Shown one piece after another: positions 15,967 through 24,553 of a stretch of DNA of 64,000 bases (position 1 is the first letter of the stretch; each line of letters starts with the position of its first letter). Both the position numbers and the translations under genes were made by a program. Source of the DNA: Calothrix brevissima NIES-22 (GTDB lineage: Bacteria; Cyanobacteriota; Cyanobacteriia; Cyanobacteriales; Nostocaceae). The stretch spans positions 6,150,646-6,214,645 of the forward strand of contig NZ_AP018207.1 in the NCBI RefSeq assembly GCF_002367995.1. Direction: 5' to 3'. Below the pieces are notes generated by a model. The model saw only the letters and a program-made list of their open reading frames with translations, searched no databases and was not told the origin of the DNA.

Positions 15967-18900
15967 ATGACCGCAACTATACCTAATCTCCCAAGTCTCT
16001 ACGAACCCTTCTCCACAGAAGCCAAATGGCAAAAATTCTGGGAAGAAAACCAAATTTACAAAGCTGACCCCAATCACGGCGGCGAACCTTACTGTGTTGT
16101 CATCCCCCCACCAAACGTCACCGGTAGTTTGCACATGGGACACGCCTTTGAAAGCGCGTTAATTGATGTGCTGGTGCGTTACCACCGGATGCAGGGACGC
16201 AACACTTTATGGCTACCCGGAACCGACCACGCCAGCATCGCTGTACATACCATGCTGGAAAAGCAACTCAAAACTGAGGGTAAAACTCGCTACGAGTTGG
16301 GGCGCGAACAATTTTTAGAACGCGCTAAACAGTGGAAGGCGGAATCCGGCGGATTTATTGTCAATCAGCTGCGCCGCTTGGGTGTGTCGGTGGATTGGTC
16401 GCGGGAAAGGTTTACCCTGGATGAGGGTTTATCACAAGCTGTGGTGGAAGCGTTTACTCGCCTGTATGAGGAAGGCTTAATTTATCGCGGTGAATATTTA
16501 GTTAACTGGTGTCCTGCTTCTCAGTCGGCGGTGTCGGATGTGGAAGTAGAAAACCAAGAAGTTAATGGTAATCTCTGGCACTTCCGCTATCCCCTCAGCG
16601 ATGGGTCTGGTTATGTGGAAGTAGCGACAACTCGCCCAGAAACGATGCTTGGCGATACTGGGGTAGCTGTTAACCCCAGTGATGAGAGATACAAGCATTT
16701 AATTGGTAAGACAGTAACTCTGCCAATTACACAACGGGAAATCCCGATTATTGGCGATGAATTTGTCGATCCAACTTTTGGTACTGGTTGCGTCAAGGTG
16801 ACTCCCGCCCATGACCCCAATGATTTTGAAATGGGTAAGCGTCACAATTTGCCGTTTATTAATATCCTGAATAAAGATGGTACTCTCAACGCAAATGCGG
16901 GTGAGTTTCAAGGACAAGACCGCTTTGTGGCGCGAAAGAATGTGATTGCCCGCCTAGAGGCAGATGGCTTTTTAGTCAAAGTAGAAGATTATAAGCATAC
17001 TGTTCCTTATAGCGATCGCGGAAAAGTCCCCATCGAACCGTTACTATCTACTCAGTGGTTTGTGAAAATTCGCCCCTTAGCTGACCGGGCGCTGGAATTC
17101 CTCGACCAGAAAAATTCTCCCGATTTTGTCCCCCAACGCTGGACTAAGGTTTATCGCGATTGGCTAGTCAAGCTCAAAGATTGGTGTATTTCTCGTCAAT
17201 TGTGGTGGGGTCATCAAATCCCGGCTTGGTACGCTGTCAGCGAGACAGGGGGACAAATTGCTGATAATACACCGTTTGTCGTCGCCAAAAATGCTGATGA
17301 AGCATGGGAGAAAGCCAAAGCACAATTTGGTGAAAATGTCCAGCTTGAGCAAGACCCAGATGTATTAGATACTTGGTTTTCTTCCGGATTGTGGCCGTTT
17401 TCTACATTAGGCTGGCCGCAACAAACCCAGGATTTAGCAACTTATTACCCTACGACTACCTTAGTCACAGGTTTTGACATTATCTTTTTCTGGGTAGCGA
17501 GAATGACGATGATGGCGGGTCATTTTACCGGACAAATGCCATTTAAAGACGTTTACATCCACGGGTTAGTTTTGGATGAAAAAGGTCAAAAAATGTCGAA
17601 GACCAAAGGTAATGGCATTGACCCCCTATTATTAATAGATAAATATGGCACTGATGCCCTACGTTATACCTTAGTTAAGGAAGTCGTCGGTGCAGGTCAA
17701 GATATCCGCTTGGAATATGACCGCAAAAAGGATGAATCGCCATCGGTGGAAGCTTCCCGCAACTTTGCCAATAAGTTGTGGAATGCGGCGCGGTTTGTAA
17801 TGATGAATCTGGACGGACAAACACCGCAGCAATTAGGTGAACCCATCGCCACCGAATTATGCGATCGCTGGATTCTTTCGCGCTACCATCAAGTAATTAA
17901 ACAAACCAGTAATTACATCGATAATTATGGTTTAGGTGAAGCAGCAAAAGGATTGTATGAATTTATTTGGGGTGACTTTTGCGACTGGTATATTGAACTA
18001 GTGAAATCTCGCCTGCAAAAAGATGCAGATCCCGCATCGCGACGAGTAGCACAACAAATCCTCGCTCATGTTTTAGAAGGAATTTTAAAACTGCTTCATC
18101 CTTTTATGCCTCATATTACCGAGGAAATTTGGCAAACTCTCACCCAACAACCAGCAGATTCCCCCCAAACTATATCCTTACAAACCTATCCCCAACTGAA
18201 TACGCAGCAGATAGCGCCAGAAATTGAGACTCAGTTTGAGCTTTTGATTGATACCATCCGCACTATTCGCAATTTACGCGCCGAAGCCGAAATTAAGCCA
18301 GGGGCGAAAGTCACGGTAAACTTTCAAAGTGAAAACCCAACAGAACGTCAAATCTTGACTTTGGGACAAGCTTATATTAAAGATTTGGCTAAGGTGGAGA
18401 CTTTAACCATTGCGGATAAGTCTAATCAGGCTACAGTTACTCCTAAAGAATCTGTTAGGGGTTTAAAAACCATAGGCTTAATTATTGTGGCGATTGTGTT
18501 TACTCGGTTGGCTTACACTGTTGGTTATGCAATTGATGAAGTTCCTATCTTTGGAACCTTCTTTGAAATTGTCGGTTTAGGTTACACAGCTTGGTTTGCT
18601 AGTCGCTATTTACTCTCAGCGTCAGCGAGAAAACAGTTGTGGACAAAGTTATTCCCACCCACAACAAAACAAGCGCCACAAGCAACACCACAGCCTGAAT
18701 CAGCCGAAAATTCCATTGCTGGTGTTGTGGGTACAATCCAAGTTGTCATTCCCCTCAAGGGTGTAGTGGATATTGAAGCAGTGCGCGCCAAGCTAGAAAA
18801 AAGCCTCAGCAAAGCCGAAGCCGAAGCTCAATCTCTCACTAGCAGATTAAGCAACCCTAACTTTGTTGATAAAGCACCAAAAGATGTAGTTCAAACTGCG

Positions 18901-18969
18901 CGAGATGCTTTAGCAGAGGCGCAAAAACAAGCGGAAATTTTACGCGACCGCCTACGTGGTTTAGTATAA
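15967..18969 (+). CDS. valS: Valyl-tRNA synthetase with thylakoid-anchoring CAAD domain
   Basis: A 1000-residue class I synthetase, about 120 longer than bacterial ValRS. It charges tRNA-Val. The HIGH motif is HMGH (56-59) within [13 protein letters not shown], the editing domain carries [16 protein letters not shown], and the KMSKS loop is KMSKTKGNG (about 542). The extra sequence, residues about 825-900, has two membrane helices ([21 protein letters not shown] and [23 protein letters not shown]): the CAAD domain, known in Anabaena to attach ValRS to thylakoid membranes. It sits between the anticodon-binding domain and the C-terminal coiled coil (about 940-1000), not at the terminus. The ATG at 15967 fits the family. 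Confidence 0.96.
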   Translation: MTATIPNLPSLYEPFSTEAKWQKFWEENQIYKADPNHGGEPYCVVIPPPNVTGSLHMGHAFESALIDVLVRYHRMQGRNTLWLPGTDHASIAVHTMLEKQLKTEGKTRYELGREQFLERAKQWKAESGGFIVNQLRRLGVSVDWSRERFTLDEGLSQAVVEAFTRLYEEGLIYRGEYLVNWCPASQSAVSDVEVENQEVNGNLWHFRYPLSDGSGYVEVATTRPETMLGDTGVAVNPSDERYKHLIGKTVTLPITQREIPIIGDEFVDPTFGTGCVKVTPAHDPNDFEMGKRHNLPFINILNKDGTLNANAGEFQGQDRFVARKNVIARLEADGFLVKVEDYKHTVPYSDRGKVPIEPLLSTQWFVKIRPLADRALEFLDQKNSPDFVPQRWTKVYRDWLVKLKDWCISRQLWWGHQIPAWYAVSETGGQIADNTPFVVAKNADEAWEKAKAQFGENVQLEQDPDVLDTWFSSGLWPFSTLGWPQQTQDLATYYPTTTLVTGFDIIFFWVARMTMMAGHFTGQMPFKDVYIHGLVLDEKGQKMSKTKGNGIDPLLLIDKYGTDALRYTLVKEVVGAGQDIRLEYDRKKDESPSVEASRNFANKLWNAARFVMMNLDGQTPQQLGEPIATELCDRWILSRYHQVIKQTSNYIDNYGLGEAAKGLYEFIWGDFCDWYIELVKSRLQKDADPASRRVAQQILAHVLEGILKLLHPFMPHITEEIWQTLTQQPADSPQTISLQTYPQLNTQQIAPEIETQFELLIDTIRTIRNLRAEAEIKPGAKVTVNFQSENPTERQILTLGQAYIKDLAKVETLTIADKSNQATVTPKESVRGLKTIGLIIVAIVFTRLAYTVGYAIDEVPIFGTFFEIVGLGYTAWFASRYLLSASARKQLWTKLFPPTTKQAPQATPQPESAENSIAGVVGTIQVVIPLKGVVDIEAVRAKLEKSLSKAEAEAQSLTSRLSNPNFVDKAPKDVVQTARDALAEAQKQAEILRDRLRGLV

Positions 18970-19083
18970 CTGCAAGCAGTAATGGGTAAATTAGACATAG
19001 TTACCCATTACTTCTTGAAAATCCTGAAGATTGGAAGACATTGAAGCTTTCTGCAAAGCAGTTCCAGAAAAATAGCGACAGCC

Positions 19084-19542
19084 ATGCGATATTTAGCCCA
19101 AGTACACAAAAACGAATTTTTAGAACAGTACCAATTGCGCTTATTAGCACGAGAGGAAGCCGAGCATATTTGGTCAATTATCCCAGAAGAGGCGGTCATT
19201 CTTTTAGGTAAAGGCAACACCATGAGCGAAAGATTGCTGGTGTTAGTAGAACTTTCCGCTACCGGAGACATCGAAAGATTAGAAGATGCTACCAACTGGG
19301 TACTACATTTAGTCCAAGCCTACCTATCTACAGGTGTTAGCCCAGATTTTTTACAACAAGAAGCAGAAAGAGCAGAACATTGGCGACAAACCTTGACTTT
19401 ACAAAATCAAGATTTAGCCCGACGTTCTTTAGAATTAGAAGCTCGTCGCGAACAAATTCAAGCTTTAGAAGAAAGTTTGAAACGAGATAAAAAGGAGCCA
19501 TGCGATTTTGTGGAATGTCCCTACAAAGATAGCGATCGCTAA
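19084..19542 (+). CDS. Conserved hypothetical protein with C-terminal coiled coil
   Basis: A 152-residue soluble protein of no family I can name. Residues 1-85 look globular (YLAQVHKNEFLEQYQLRLLA at the start), and residues about 95-140 form a strongly charged coiled coil (LELEARREQIQALEESLKR). The C-terminus has a Cys pair, CDFVECPYKD, that could bind metal or form a disulfide. It lies 114 bp after valS on the same strand, so co-transcription is possible. The start ATG at 19084 lacks a good ribosome-binding site. Confidence 0.6.
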   Translation: MRYLAQVHKNEFLEQYQLRLLAREEAEHIWSIIPEEAVILLGKGNTMSERLLVLVELSATGDIERLEDATNWVLHLVQAYLSTGVSPDFLQQEAERAEHWRQTLTLQNQDLARRSLELEARREQIQALEESLKRDKKEPCDFVECPYKDSDR

Positions 19543-19686
19543 TTTTTAAACATGACAAAAAATTATTAAATTATTGCAGTCGTTCCCAGATAATTTAAAC
19601 TTAAAACCAGTTTGACTAATTGTCAGCTTTTATTTTTTCTTGCTATTTTGACTGCTGTATATTCACCAAATCAAACAACCTACATT

Positions 19687-20010
19687 TTATTTTGTCTTCT
19701 CTTCAAAATCTGCTAACGCACAAGCAAATTCTCGAAAAGAGGTTTTGATTAATACTTCTTTCATTCCCCTTTCTAAAGCCGAATCGCGGATTGTATCTGC
19801 TAATTCCACAAATAATAGAGAAATCATAAATCGGTCTTGACGATCGATTTGTTTTAAACAAGACGAGATAAATTCATATAACTCTGTTTTTCTGGGTTTA
19901 GTTTCTTCTTCCCACAATTGAAAGGCTAACCTCAAAGTTTTCAAGCGGATTTCACTAGTATTATAAGACGCATCTTTGTAGCGAATTGATACGCGCTGGG
20001 GCATTTCCAT
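19687..20010 (-). CDS. Small hypothetical protein
   Basis: A 107-residue, mostly helical, charged protein with no recognised family. It begins MEMPQRVSIRYKDASYNTSE and contains helical stretches such as TLRLAFQLWEEETKPRK and FMISLLFVELADTIRDSALE. No membrane segment or signal peptide is seen. It stands alone between two genes on the plus strand, separated by about 145 and 210 bp. Codon use and HIP1 content look like those of neighbouring genes, so I consider it a real gene. Confidence 0.5.
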   Translation of the reverse strand: MEMPQRVSIRYKDASYNTSEIRLKTLRLAFQLWEEETKPRKTELYEFISSCLKQIDRQDRFMISLLFVELADTIRDSALERGMKEVLIKTSFREFACALADFEEKTK

Positions 20011-20218
20011 AAATTTTCACAGATAAACTCAATATAAAATCTTCTTCGGTTTTTATATTGACTCATCCGGAGAAATCATCTTTTTAAGAATGAGAGACTA
20101 GACCAAGCTTTTATATTATTAAGTAGTAGAAAAACTATACATTTACGCAAAAATTCTTACTAAACTTTATCTCATAAATCGCTACAATCAGAATGTTTAC
20201 TTAGTTGACGCTGAAGTT

Positions 20219-20590
20219 GTGGCTACTGTATCTTGTCCTCGCTGTCATCAACTCGTAGATAATCAGGCTATTACTTGTCCTTATTGTCGCGTAACTCTCA
20301 AAGCTTATGGTCATCCGGGTATTCCCTTGCACCGTGCTGTTGGTAATGAGTATCTTTGTGATAGTTGTACTTATCATGCTGATGATACTTGCAATTTTCC
20401 CCAACGTCCCCACGCAAAAGATTGCACTCTTTACCAAAATATTGCGGAGAGTAAATTACAGTCACAACCGCAACTTCCTAATCAAAGTTTCGGTGTAACT
20501 GTGAAAAGTTGGATTCAACGCAATCAGGCGTTACTGTTATTAATCGGGTTACTGTTTATTTGTTTATTGATTGCGCTTTCTACATCTTAA
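20219..20590 (+). CDS. Zinc-ribbon membrane protein
   Basis: A 123-residue protein. The N-terminus CPRCHQ...CPYC (about residues 6-23) is a classic zinc ribbon, and a second Cys/His cluster (CDSCTYHADDTCNFPQRPHAKDC) follows at about 44-68. Residues about 97-120 (QALLLLIGLLFICLLIALS) form one C-terminal membrane helix, so it is probably tail-anchored with the metal-binding part in the cytoplasm. The start is a GTG at 20219, directly before the ribbon. The function is unknown. Confidence 0.7.
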   Translation: MATVSCPRCHQLVDNQAITCPYCRVTLKAYGHPGIPLHRAVGNEYLCDSCTYHADDTCNFPQRPHAKDCTLYQNIAESKLQSQPQLPNQSFGVTVKSWIQRNQALLLLIGLLFICLLIALSTS

Positions 20591-20701
20591 GGATTTAGTC
20601 ATTAATCAATAGTTATTTTCCTCTTTGTCTTCCTTGTCCCCCTTGTCCCCTCTTCCCTTCCCTTCCCTTCCCCCATTCCCCGGTTTTAACTAGACAGGAT
20701 A

Positions 20702-21877
20702 TCAACTAACTAATTTAATTTTACTGGCGGCGCTGGTGGCTTTTTCTCTTGCTTGTTGAACATCCGCACCTTTCGCTAAAGCTACTCCCATACGGCGATA
20801 GGGATGGGATGTAGGTTTACCAAATAAGCGGATATCTACATCTGTTTCTGATAAAGCATCTGCAACACCTGTATAGGCGACTAAATCTGATTTTTCAGAA
20901 GCTAAAATCACCGCACTAGCTGAAGGGCCAAATTGCTCTATATTGGGAATTGGTAAGCCTAAAACTGCTCTTAAATGTAGTTCAAATTCATTGAGATTTT
21001 GAGAAATTAAAGTTACCATTCCGGTATCATGAGGTCTGGGAGAAAGTTCGGAAAAAATTACTTCATCTTTAGTAATGAAAAACTCTACGCCAAAAATTCC
21101 CGCGCCACCCAAAGCATCGGTAACTTTTTTGGCAATTTCTTGAGCTTTTAATATTTTCTCTTCAGATATACCTGCTGGTTGCCAAGATTCTTGATAATCG
21201 CCTCTTTCTTGACGATGACCAATAGGAGAACAGAAAATTGTGGGTGCATTCCATTGTTTAATTGTCAGTAAGGTAATCTCAATTTCAAAGTCAATAAATT
21301 CTTCAACAATTACCTTTTGAGTATCGCCACGAGAATTGGTGATCGCATAATTCCAAGCCTGTTCTACTTCATCCTTATTCTGTATTACTGACTGACCTTT
21401 TCCTGAAGATGACATTACTGGTTTGAGCACATTGGGAAAGCCAATTAAATCAGCAGCAATGCTCAATTCTTCTAGGGAGTTAGCATAACCATATCTAGCT
21501 GTTCTAATGGCTAATTGTTGATTGGCTAAATCGCGTATTCTGTCCCGATTCATGGTGTAATTTGTAGCCGCCGCCGTGGGAATAACTGTAATTCCTCGCT
21601 GCTCAAATTCTAAAAGTTTTTCTGTTCTAATTGCTTCAATTTCTGGTATAATTAAATCTGGTTCATGCTTAGTGACTATCGCTTCTAAATCATCACCACT
21701 GAGCATAGAAATCACTTCCGAGCAGTCAGCAACTTGCATTGCCGGTGCATTGGGATAGCGGTCAACAGCAATTACATAATTACCCAAGCGTTGAGCAGCA
21801 ATGACAAACTCCTTGCCTAATTCTCCCGCACCCAATAGCATTATTTTTTTAGGTAATTTAATCGAATTATTCATCAA
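20702..21877 (-). CDS. purT: Formate-dependent phosphoribosylglycinamide formyltransferase
   Basis: A 391-residue ATP-grasp enzyme that makes formyl-GAR from GAR, formate and ATP in purine synthesis, bypassing the folate-dependent PurN. Visible family features are the N-terminal LLGAGELGKEFVIAAQRLG, the VKPVMSSSGKGQSV-type ATP-grasp loop (here LKPVMSSSGKGQSVI), FGVEFFITKDEVIFSELSPRPHDTGMVTL and the C-terminal DIRLFGKPTSHPYRRMGVAL. The length is normal. The gene starts with two ATGs (21877 and 21874), either usable. It is monocistronic as far as can be seen. Confidence 0.95.
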   Translation of the reverse strand: MMNNSIKLPKKIMLLGAGELGKEFVIAAQRLGNYVIAVDRYPNAPAMQVADCSEVISMLSGDDLEAIVTKHEPDLIIPEIEAIRTEKLLEFEQRGITVIPTAAATNYTMNRDRIRDLANQQLAIRTARYGYANSLEELSIAADLIGFPNVLKPVMSSSGKGQSVIQNKDEVEQAWNYAITNSRGDTQKVIVEEFIDFEIEITLLTIKQWNAPTIFCSPIGHRQERGDYQESWQPAGISEEKILKAQEIAKKVTDALGGAGIFGVEFFITKDEVIFSELSPRPHDTGMVTLISQNLNEFELHLRAVLGLPIPNIEQFGPSASAVILASEKSDLVAYTGVADALSETDVDIRLFGKPTSHPYRRMGVALAKGADVQQAREKATSAASKIKLVS

Positions 21878-21898
21878 TCTGCTTTTCTTATTTTACGT

Positions 21899-22396
21899 TT
21901 AATTATCATCGGCCGAAGTTATAAACCTAGCGCCACGTATTTGTAAATCTTTACGTTGCTGAGGGGTTAAACCCATACCATTACCAAACTGACATTCATC
22001 TACAAGCGCACTCAACCAAATCGTCTCATTTAAGGTTGCGCCGCTTAAATTTGCATTTCGTAAATCGGCTCTGGTAAAATTGGCAAATAACAGGTCTGCA
22101 TTGACTAAACTGCAACCTTGGAGGTTCGCCCCTGATAAATTACCACGAATAAAATTAACTGATTCTAAGTTTAAACCAGATAAATCTGCGCCGCTTAAAT
22201 TAGGAAATTTTAGCTGGTTGGGATTATTTAAAAATCGGCTAATACAGGTGATATTTGCTGCATTGAGCTTGATTTGAGTTAAAAAGTTATACCGAGATAT
22301 ACCTAATTGCTGGAGAATTTCCAGTCTTTGTTGTGGAGTTTGTTCTAAAAAATAAATAGCGCGATCGCGTAACTCTTGAGTTGGGATATTAAGCAT
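21899..22396 (-). CDS. Pentapeptide-repeat protein
   Basis: A 165-residue protein. After a helical N-terminus of about 65 residues, some twelve A(D/N)LXX-type pentapeptides follow ([21 protein letters not shown] and [20 protein letters not shown] are examples), which fold as a right-handed quadrilateral beta-helix. Such proteins are very common in cyanobacteria; some mimic DNA, most are unassigned. It ends 21 bp from the purT start on the same strand, so the two may be co-transcribed. Confidence 0.8.
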   Translation of the reverse strand: MLNIPTQELRDRAIYFLEQTPQQRLEILQQLGISRYNFLTQIKLNAANITCISRFLNNPNQLKFPNLSGADLSGLNLESVNFIRGNLSGANLQGCSLVNADLLFANFTRADLRNANLSGATLNETIWLSALVDECQFGNGMGLTPQQRKDLQIRGARFITSADDN

Positions 22397-22441
22397 TTTT
22401 AAATAAAAATTAATGATATAAATTTTTTTATAGATAGATTT

Positions 22442-22684
22442 TCACCAAGCTTCTTCTCCCACAGGTTCTCCCCAATCTACTTCATTATGCTGTTTGTCTG
22501 GGGTAGCATTTTTCAGCAATTCATTGAGTGTATACTTAGGTTTTGCCGGCGAGAGAATAATTTTATTTCCCTGTGTGGAAATTGCCACTAAGTCTCCTTG
22601 TTTTAATCCCATCTGCTGAATAATGGTTTGCGGGAGCCTGATTCCCAGAGAGTTATTCCAGATGCTAAGTTTTTGGGTAATCAT
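22442..22684 (-). CDS. AbrB/MazE-type antitoxin, orphan
   Basis: An 80-residue protein with the swapped-hairpin AbrB fold of MazE antitoxins: KLSIWNNSLGIRLPQTIIQQMGLKQGDLVAI at residues 5-35, then an acidic, tryptophan-containing tail (EVDWGEPVGEEAW) of the type that binds a MazF/PemK toxin. No toxin gene follows: the next gene on the strand is the pentapeptide-repeat gene 46 bp downstream. It is therefore an orphan antitoxin or a small transcriptional regulator. It belongs to a run of three antitoxin loci within 2.1 kb. Confidence 0.75.
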   Translation of the reverse strand: MITQKLSIWNNSLGIRLPQTIIQQMGLKQGDLVAISTQGNKIILSPAKPKYTLNELLKNATPDKQHNEVDWGEPVGEEAW

Positions 22685-22876
22685 TGTTGAGCATTATGAT
22701 CTAATGTTTATACATTGAGTATATTGCCGATTGCTTGTGTTTGGATGCTAGTCTCGTGAAATAGAAAACAAAAGAGCGATCGCAAAATTCGCCAACAAAG
22801 AAAGTAGTTTTTAAATTTCTCGATCTGCAGGATAATCGAGATCCCTGTAAACATGCCGATCTATGTAAAATTAAAA

Positions 22877-23191
22877 CTATCCTACCTGTGCAATAACTTT
22901 GCCAATTTCTTGAGGGGTTGCACCTGTCGCTAACATTGCGCGAATCAAAAGTTCAATGGAAACAGAAGCGTCACAATTTTCAGCTTTAGCAATGCGAGGC
23001 TGGCTTGAGTGCAATTTCTGGGCTAATTCTGTTTGAGTCATTAATTTTTGTCGTCGCTCTTTCAAATTACGGCTAAGTGCAAGTTTAATCTCAATAAGTG
23101 CAGCTTCTTCTTGTGTTAGTTCCAAAAATTCGGAAACATTTCCAACTTTCCAGCCTTTTTCTTCTAAACGTTTTCTTTTAGCTTCATCCAT
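22877..23191 (-). CDS. XRE-family HTH antitoxin (HigA-like)
   Basis: A 104-residue DNA-binding protein. The helix-turn-helix is at about residues 48-92 (RRQKLMTQTELAQKLHSSQPRIAKAE), with the usual Q-x-LA and recognition-helix pattern. It starts four bases after the end of the RelE/HigB-like toxin gene, so the two form an operon with the toxin first, the HigBA order. It should bind the toxin and repress the promoter upstream of the toxin gene. Confidence 0.82.
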   Translation of the reverse strand: MDEAKRKRLEEKGWKVGNVSEFLELTQEEAALIEIKLALSRNLKERRQKLMTQTELAQKLHSSQPRIAKAENCDASVSIELLIRAMLATGATPQEIGKVIAQVG

Positions 23192-23195
23192 AATA

Positions 23196-23537
23196 TTAAT
23201 CCTGTATGTCCTGCTCGTACTGGCTCAGTCTTTTTTTGCTGTTATCGATTACGCTATTGGGTGTAGTTCTAGTTGTTTTATTAAAGACCTCAATAATTAA
23301 AATTGCATCGTCATCAACGCGATAAATAATTCGCCAATTTTTACCTGTATCCCGAATCCGCAGTTCGTGACAATGAGTTCCAATACTAGGCATTGGTTTT
23401 GAATGTGGCAATCCCAGGTTTTCACCTTGCTGTAAGCGCCTGAGTAATACTCCTGCTTCTATGCGTGCTTCCTGGCTAAAGGGAGGAGTTTTAATCTCGC
23501 CATGTAACCAGACTAAAGGTTTGTCGCTTGCGTCCAT
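23196..23537 (-). CDS. RelE/HigB-like toxin (Gp49-like family)
   Basis: A 113-residue protein of the phage Gp49-like/HigB branch of the RelE superfamily, which act as ribosome-dependent mRNA interferases. The core HELRIRDTGKNWRIIYRVDDDAILIIEVF (about 53-81) carries the conserved basic residues and the R-I-x-Y-R strand of the RelE fold. The following gene, four bases downstream, is its XRE antitoxin. The ATG at 23537 gives a normal length. Activity is inferred from the family. Confidence 0.82.
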   Translation of the reverse strand: MDASDKPLVWLHGEIKTPPFSQEARIEAGVLLRRLQQGENLGLPHSKPMPSIGTHCHELRIRDTGKNWRIIYRVDDDAILIIEVFNKTTRTTPNSVIDNSKKRLSQYEQDIQD

Positions 23538-23774
23538 TCATAACTTATATCATATTTGATATATTTATGAGTATTTGTAGCAGCCCATATTCTCACGAAT
23601 CGCAAATTGCATAATCTCTATAGGCTACAAGTGCGATTGATCGCTCTGCTAGTTTTCTCAAATTGCGATCGCACTCTACAAATTAGGCGATCGCAGAGTT
23701 GAATAGAGCAGGGTCTATGGTGCCAAAATGACACCGCTAATTTATAATGAAAACAACATGAGGTTTAATTCTCC

Positions 23775-24062
23775 ATGTCTGACACACAAGAAAATACAGT
23801 TAGGATCACAGCCAGGATTCCTGTGAGTATTCAAGAAACTCTACAAAAAGCGGCTGAATTATCGGGTGCTACCTTGAACCAGTTTATGATTCAGGCTGCA
23901 TTAAAAGAAGCAAAAAAATTAATAGAACATGAACGAATAATTATTTTGTCACAAAATGATGCTGACAAGGTATTTAGCCTAATTGAAAATCCTCCTGTAG
24001 CAAATGCAAAGTTAAAAGCAGCCTGGAAAAAACACAAGGAATTTTTTAGTGAGAATCATTGA
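23775..24062 (+). CDS. DUF1778 antitoxin (TacA-like)
   Basis: A 95-residue protein: an N-terminal ribbon-helix-helix (VRITARIPVSIQETLQKAAELSG, about 8-30) and a C-terminal helix region (IILSQNDADKVFSLIENPP) that wraps the toxin in known TacAT complexes. It overlaps the downstream GNAT toxin gene by 14 bases, so translation is coupled. It is expected to neutralise the acetyltransferase and to autoregulate the operon. Confidence 0.88.
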   Translation: MSDTQENTVRITARIPVSIQETLQKAAELSGATLNQFMIQAALKEAKKLIEHERIIILSQNDADKVFSLIENPPVANAKLKAAWKKHKEFFSENH

Positions 24063-24543
24063 ATTGCTGGGTAAACAGCATAATAGAGATAGCTTTGATT
24101 GTGGTAATGAAGCACTCAATAAATTCCTTAAACAAACAGCAAGACAGCATATCCAAAAAGGTGTATCTCGGACTTTCGTTTTAATTGATACAGAACAATC
24201 AGAGATAATAATTGGTTTCTTCACCTTGACATTGTGTGAGGTGCGAATAGATAAATTTCCGGCGAAATTCTTCAAAAAATATCCTTCTCAAGTTCCTGGT
24301 GTTAAGCTGGCAAGATTAGCCGTAGACAAAGCCTATCAGCGACAAGGAATTGGAGAAGTTTTAATGATTGAAGCGATGCAACGTGCTTTAATTGTTGCAG
24401 ATAATGCAGGAGGTATTGGCTTATTTGTTGATGCAAAGGATGATAATGCAAAAGCTTACTATTCTCGCTATGGTTTTGTAAGTTTGGCAGATGCGTCCTT
24501 GGAATTATTTTTACCATTGTCAGTAATTCAAGGAATGCTTTAA
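24049..24543 (+). CDS. GNAT-family acetyltransferase toxin (TacT/AtaT-like)
   Basis: A 164-residue GNAT protein. The N-terminus DSFDCGNEALNKFLKQTARQ is the signature of TacT/AtaT toxins, which acetylate aminoacyl-tRNA and stop translation; the acetyl-CoA motif A is AVDKAYQRQGIGEVLM (QRQGIG), and the catalytic tyrosine region is AKAYYSRYGF. The GTG start at 24049 lies inside the antitoxin gene, with AAGGA upstream. The pair TacA-TacT is complete and looks intact. The tRNA target is unknown. Confidence 0.88.
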   Translation: MRIIELLGKQHNRDSFDCGNEALNKFLKQTARQHIQKGVSRTFVLIDTEQSEIIIGFFTLTLCEVRIDKFPAKFFKKYPSQVPGVKLARLAVDKAYQRQGIGEVLMIEAMQRALIVADNAGGIGLFVDAKDDNAKAYYSRYGFVSLADASLELFLPLSVIQGML

Positions 24544-24553
24544 TAGCCATAAC

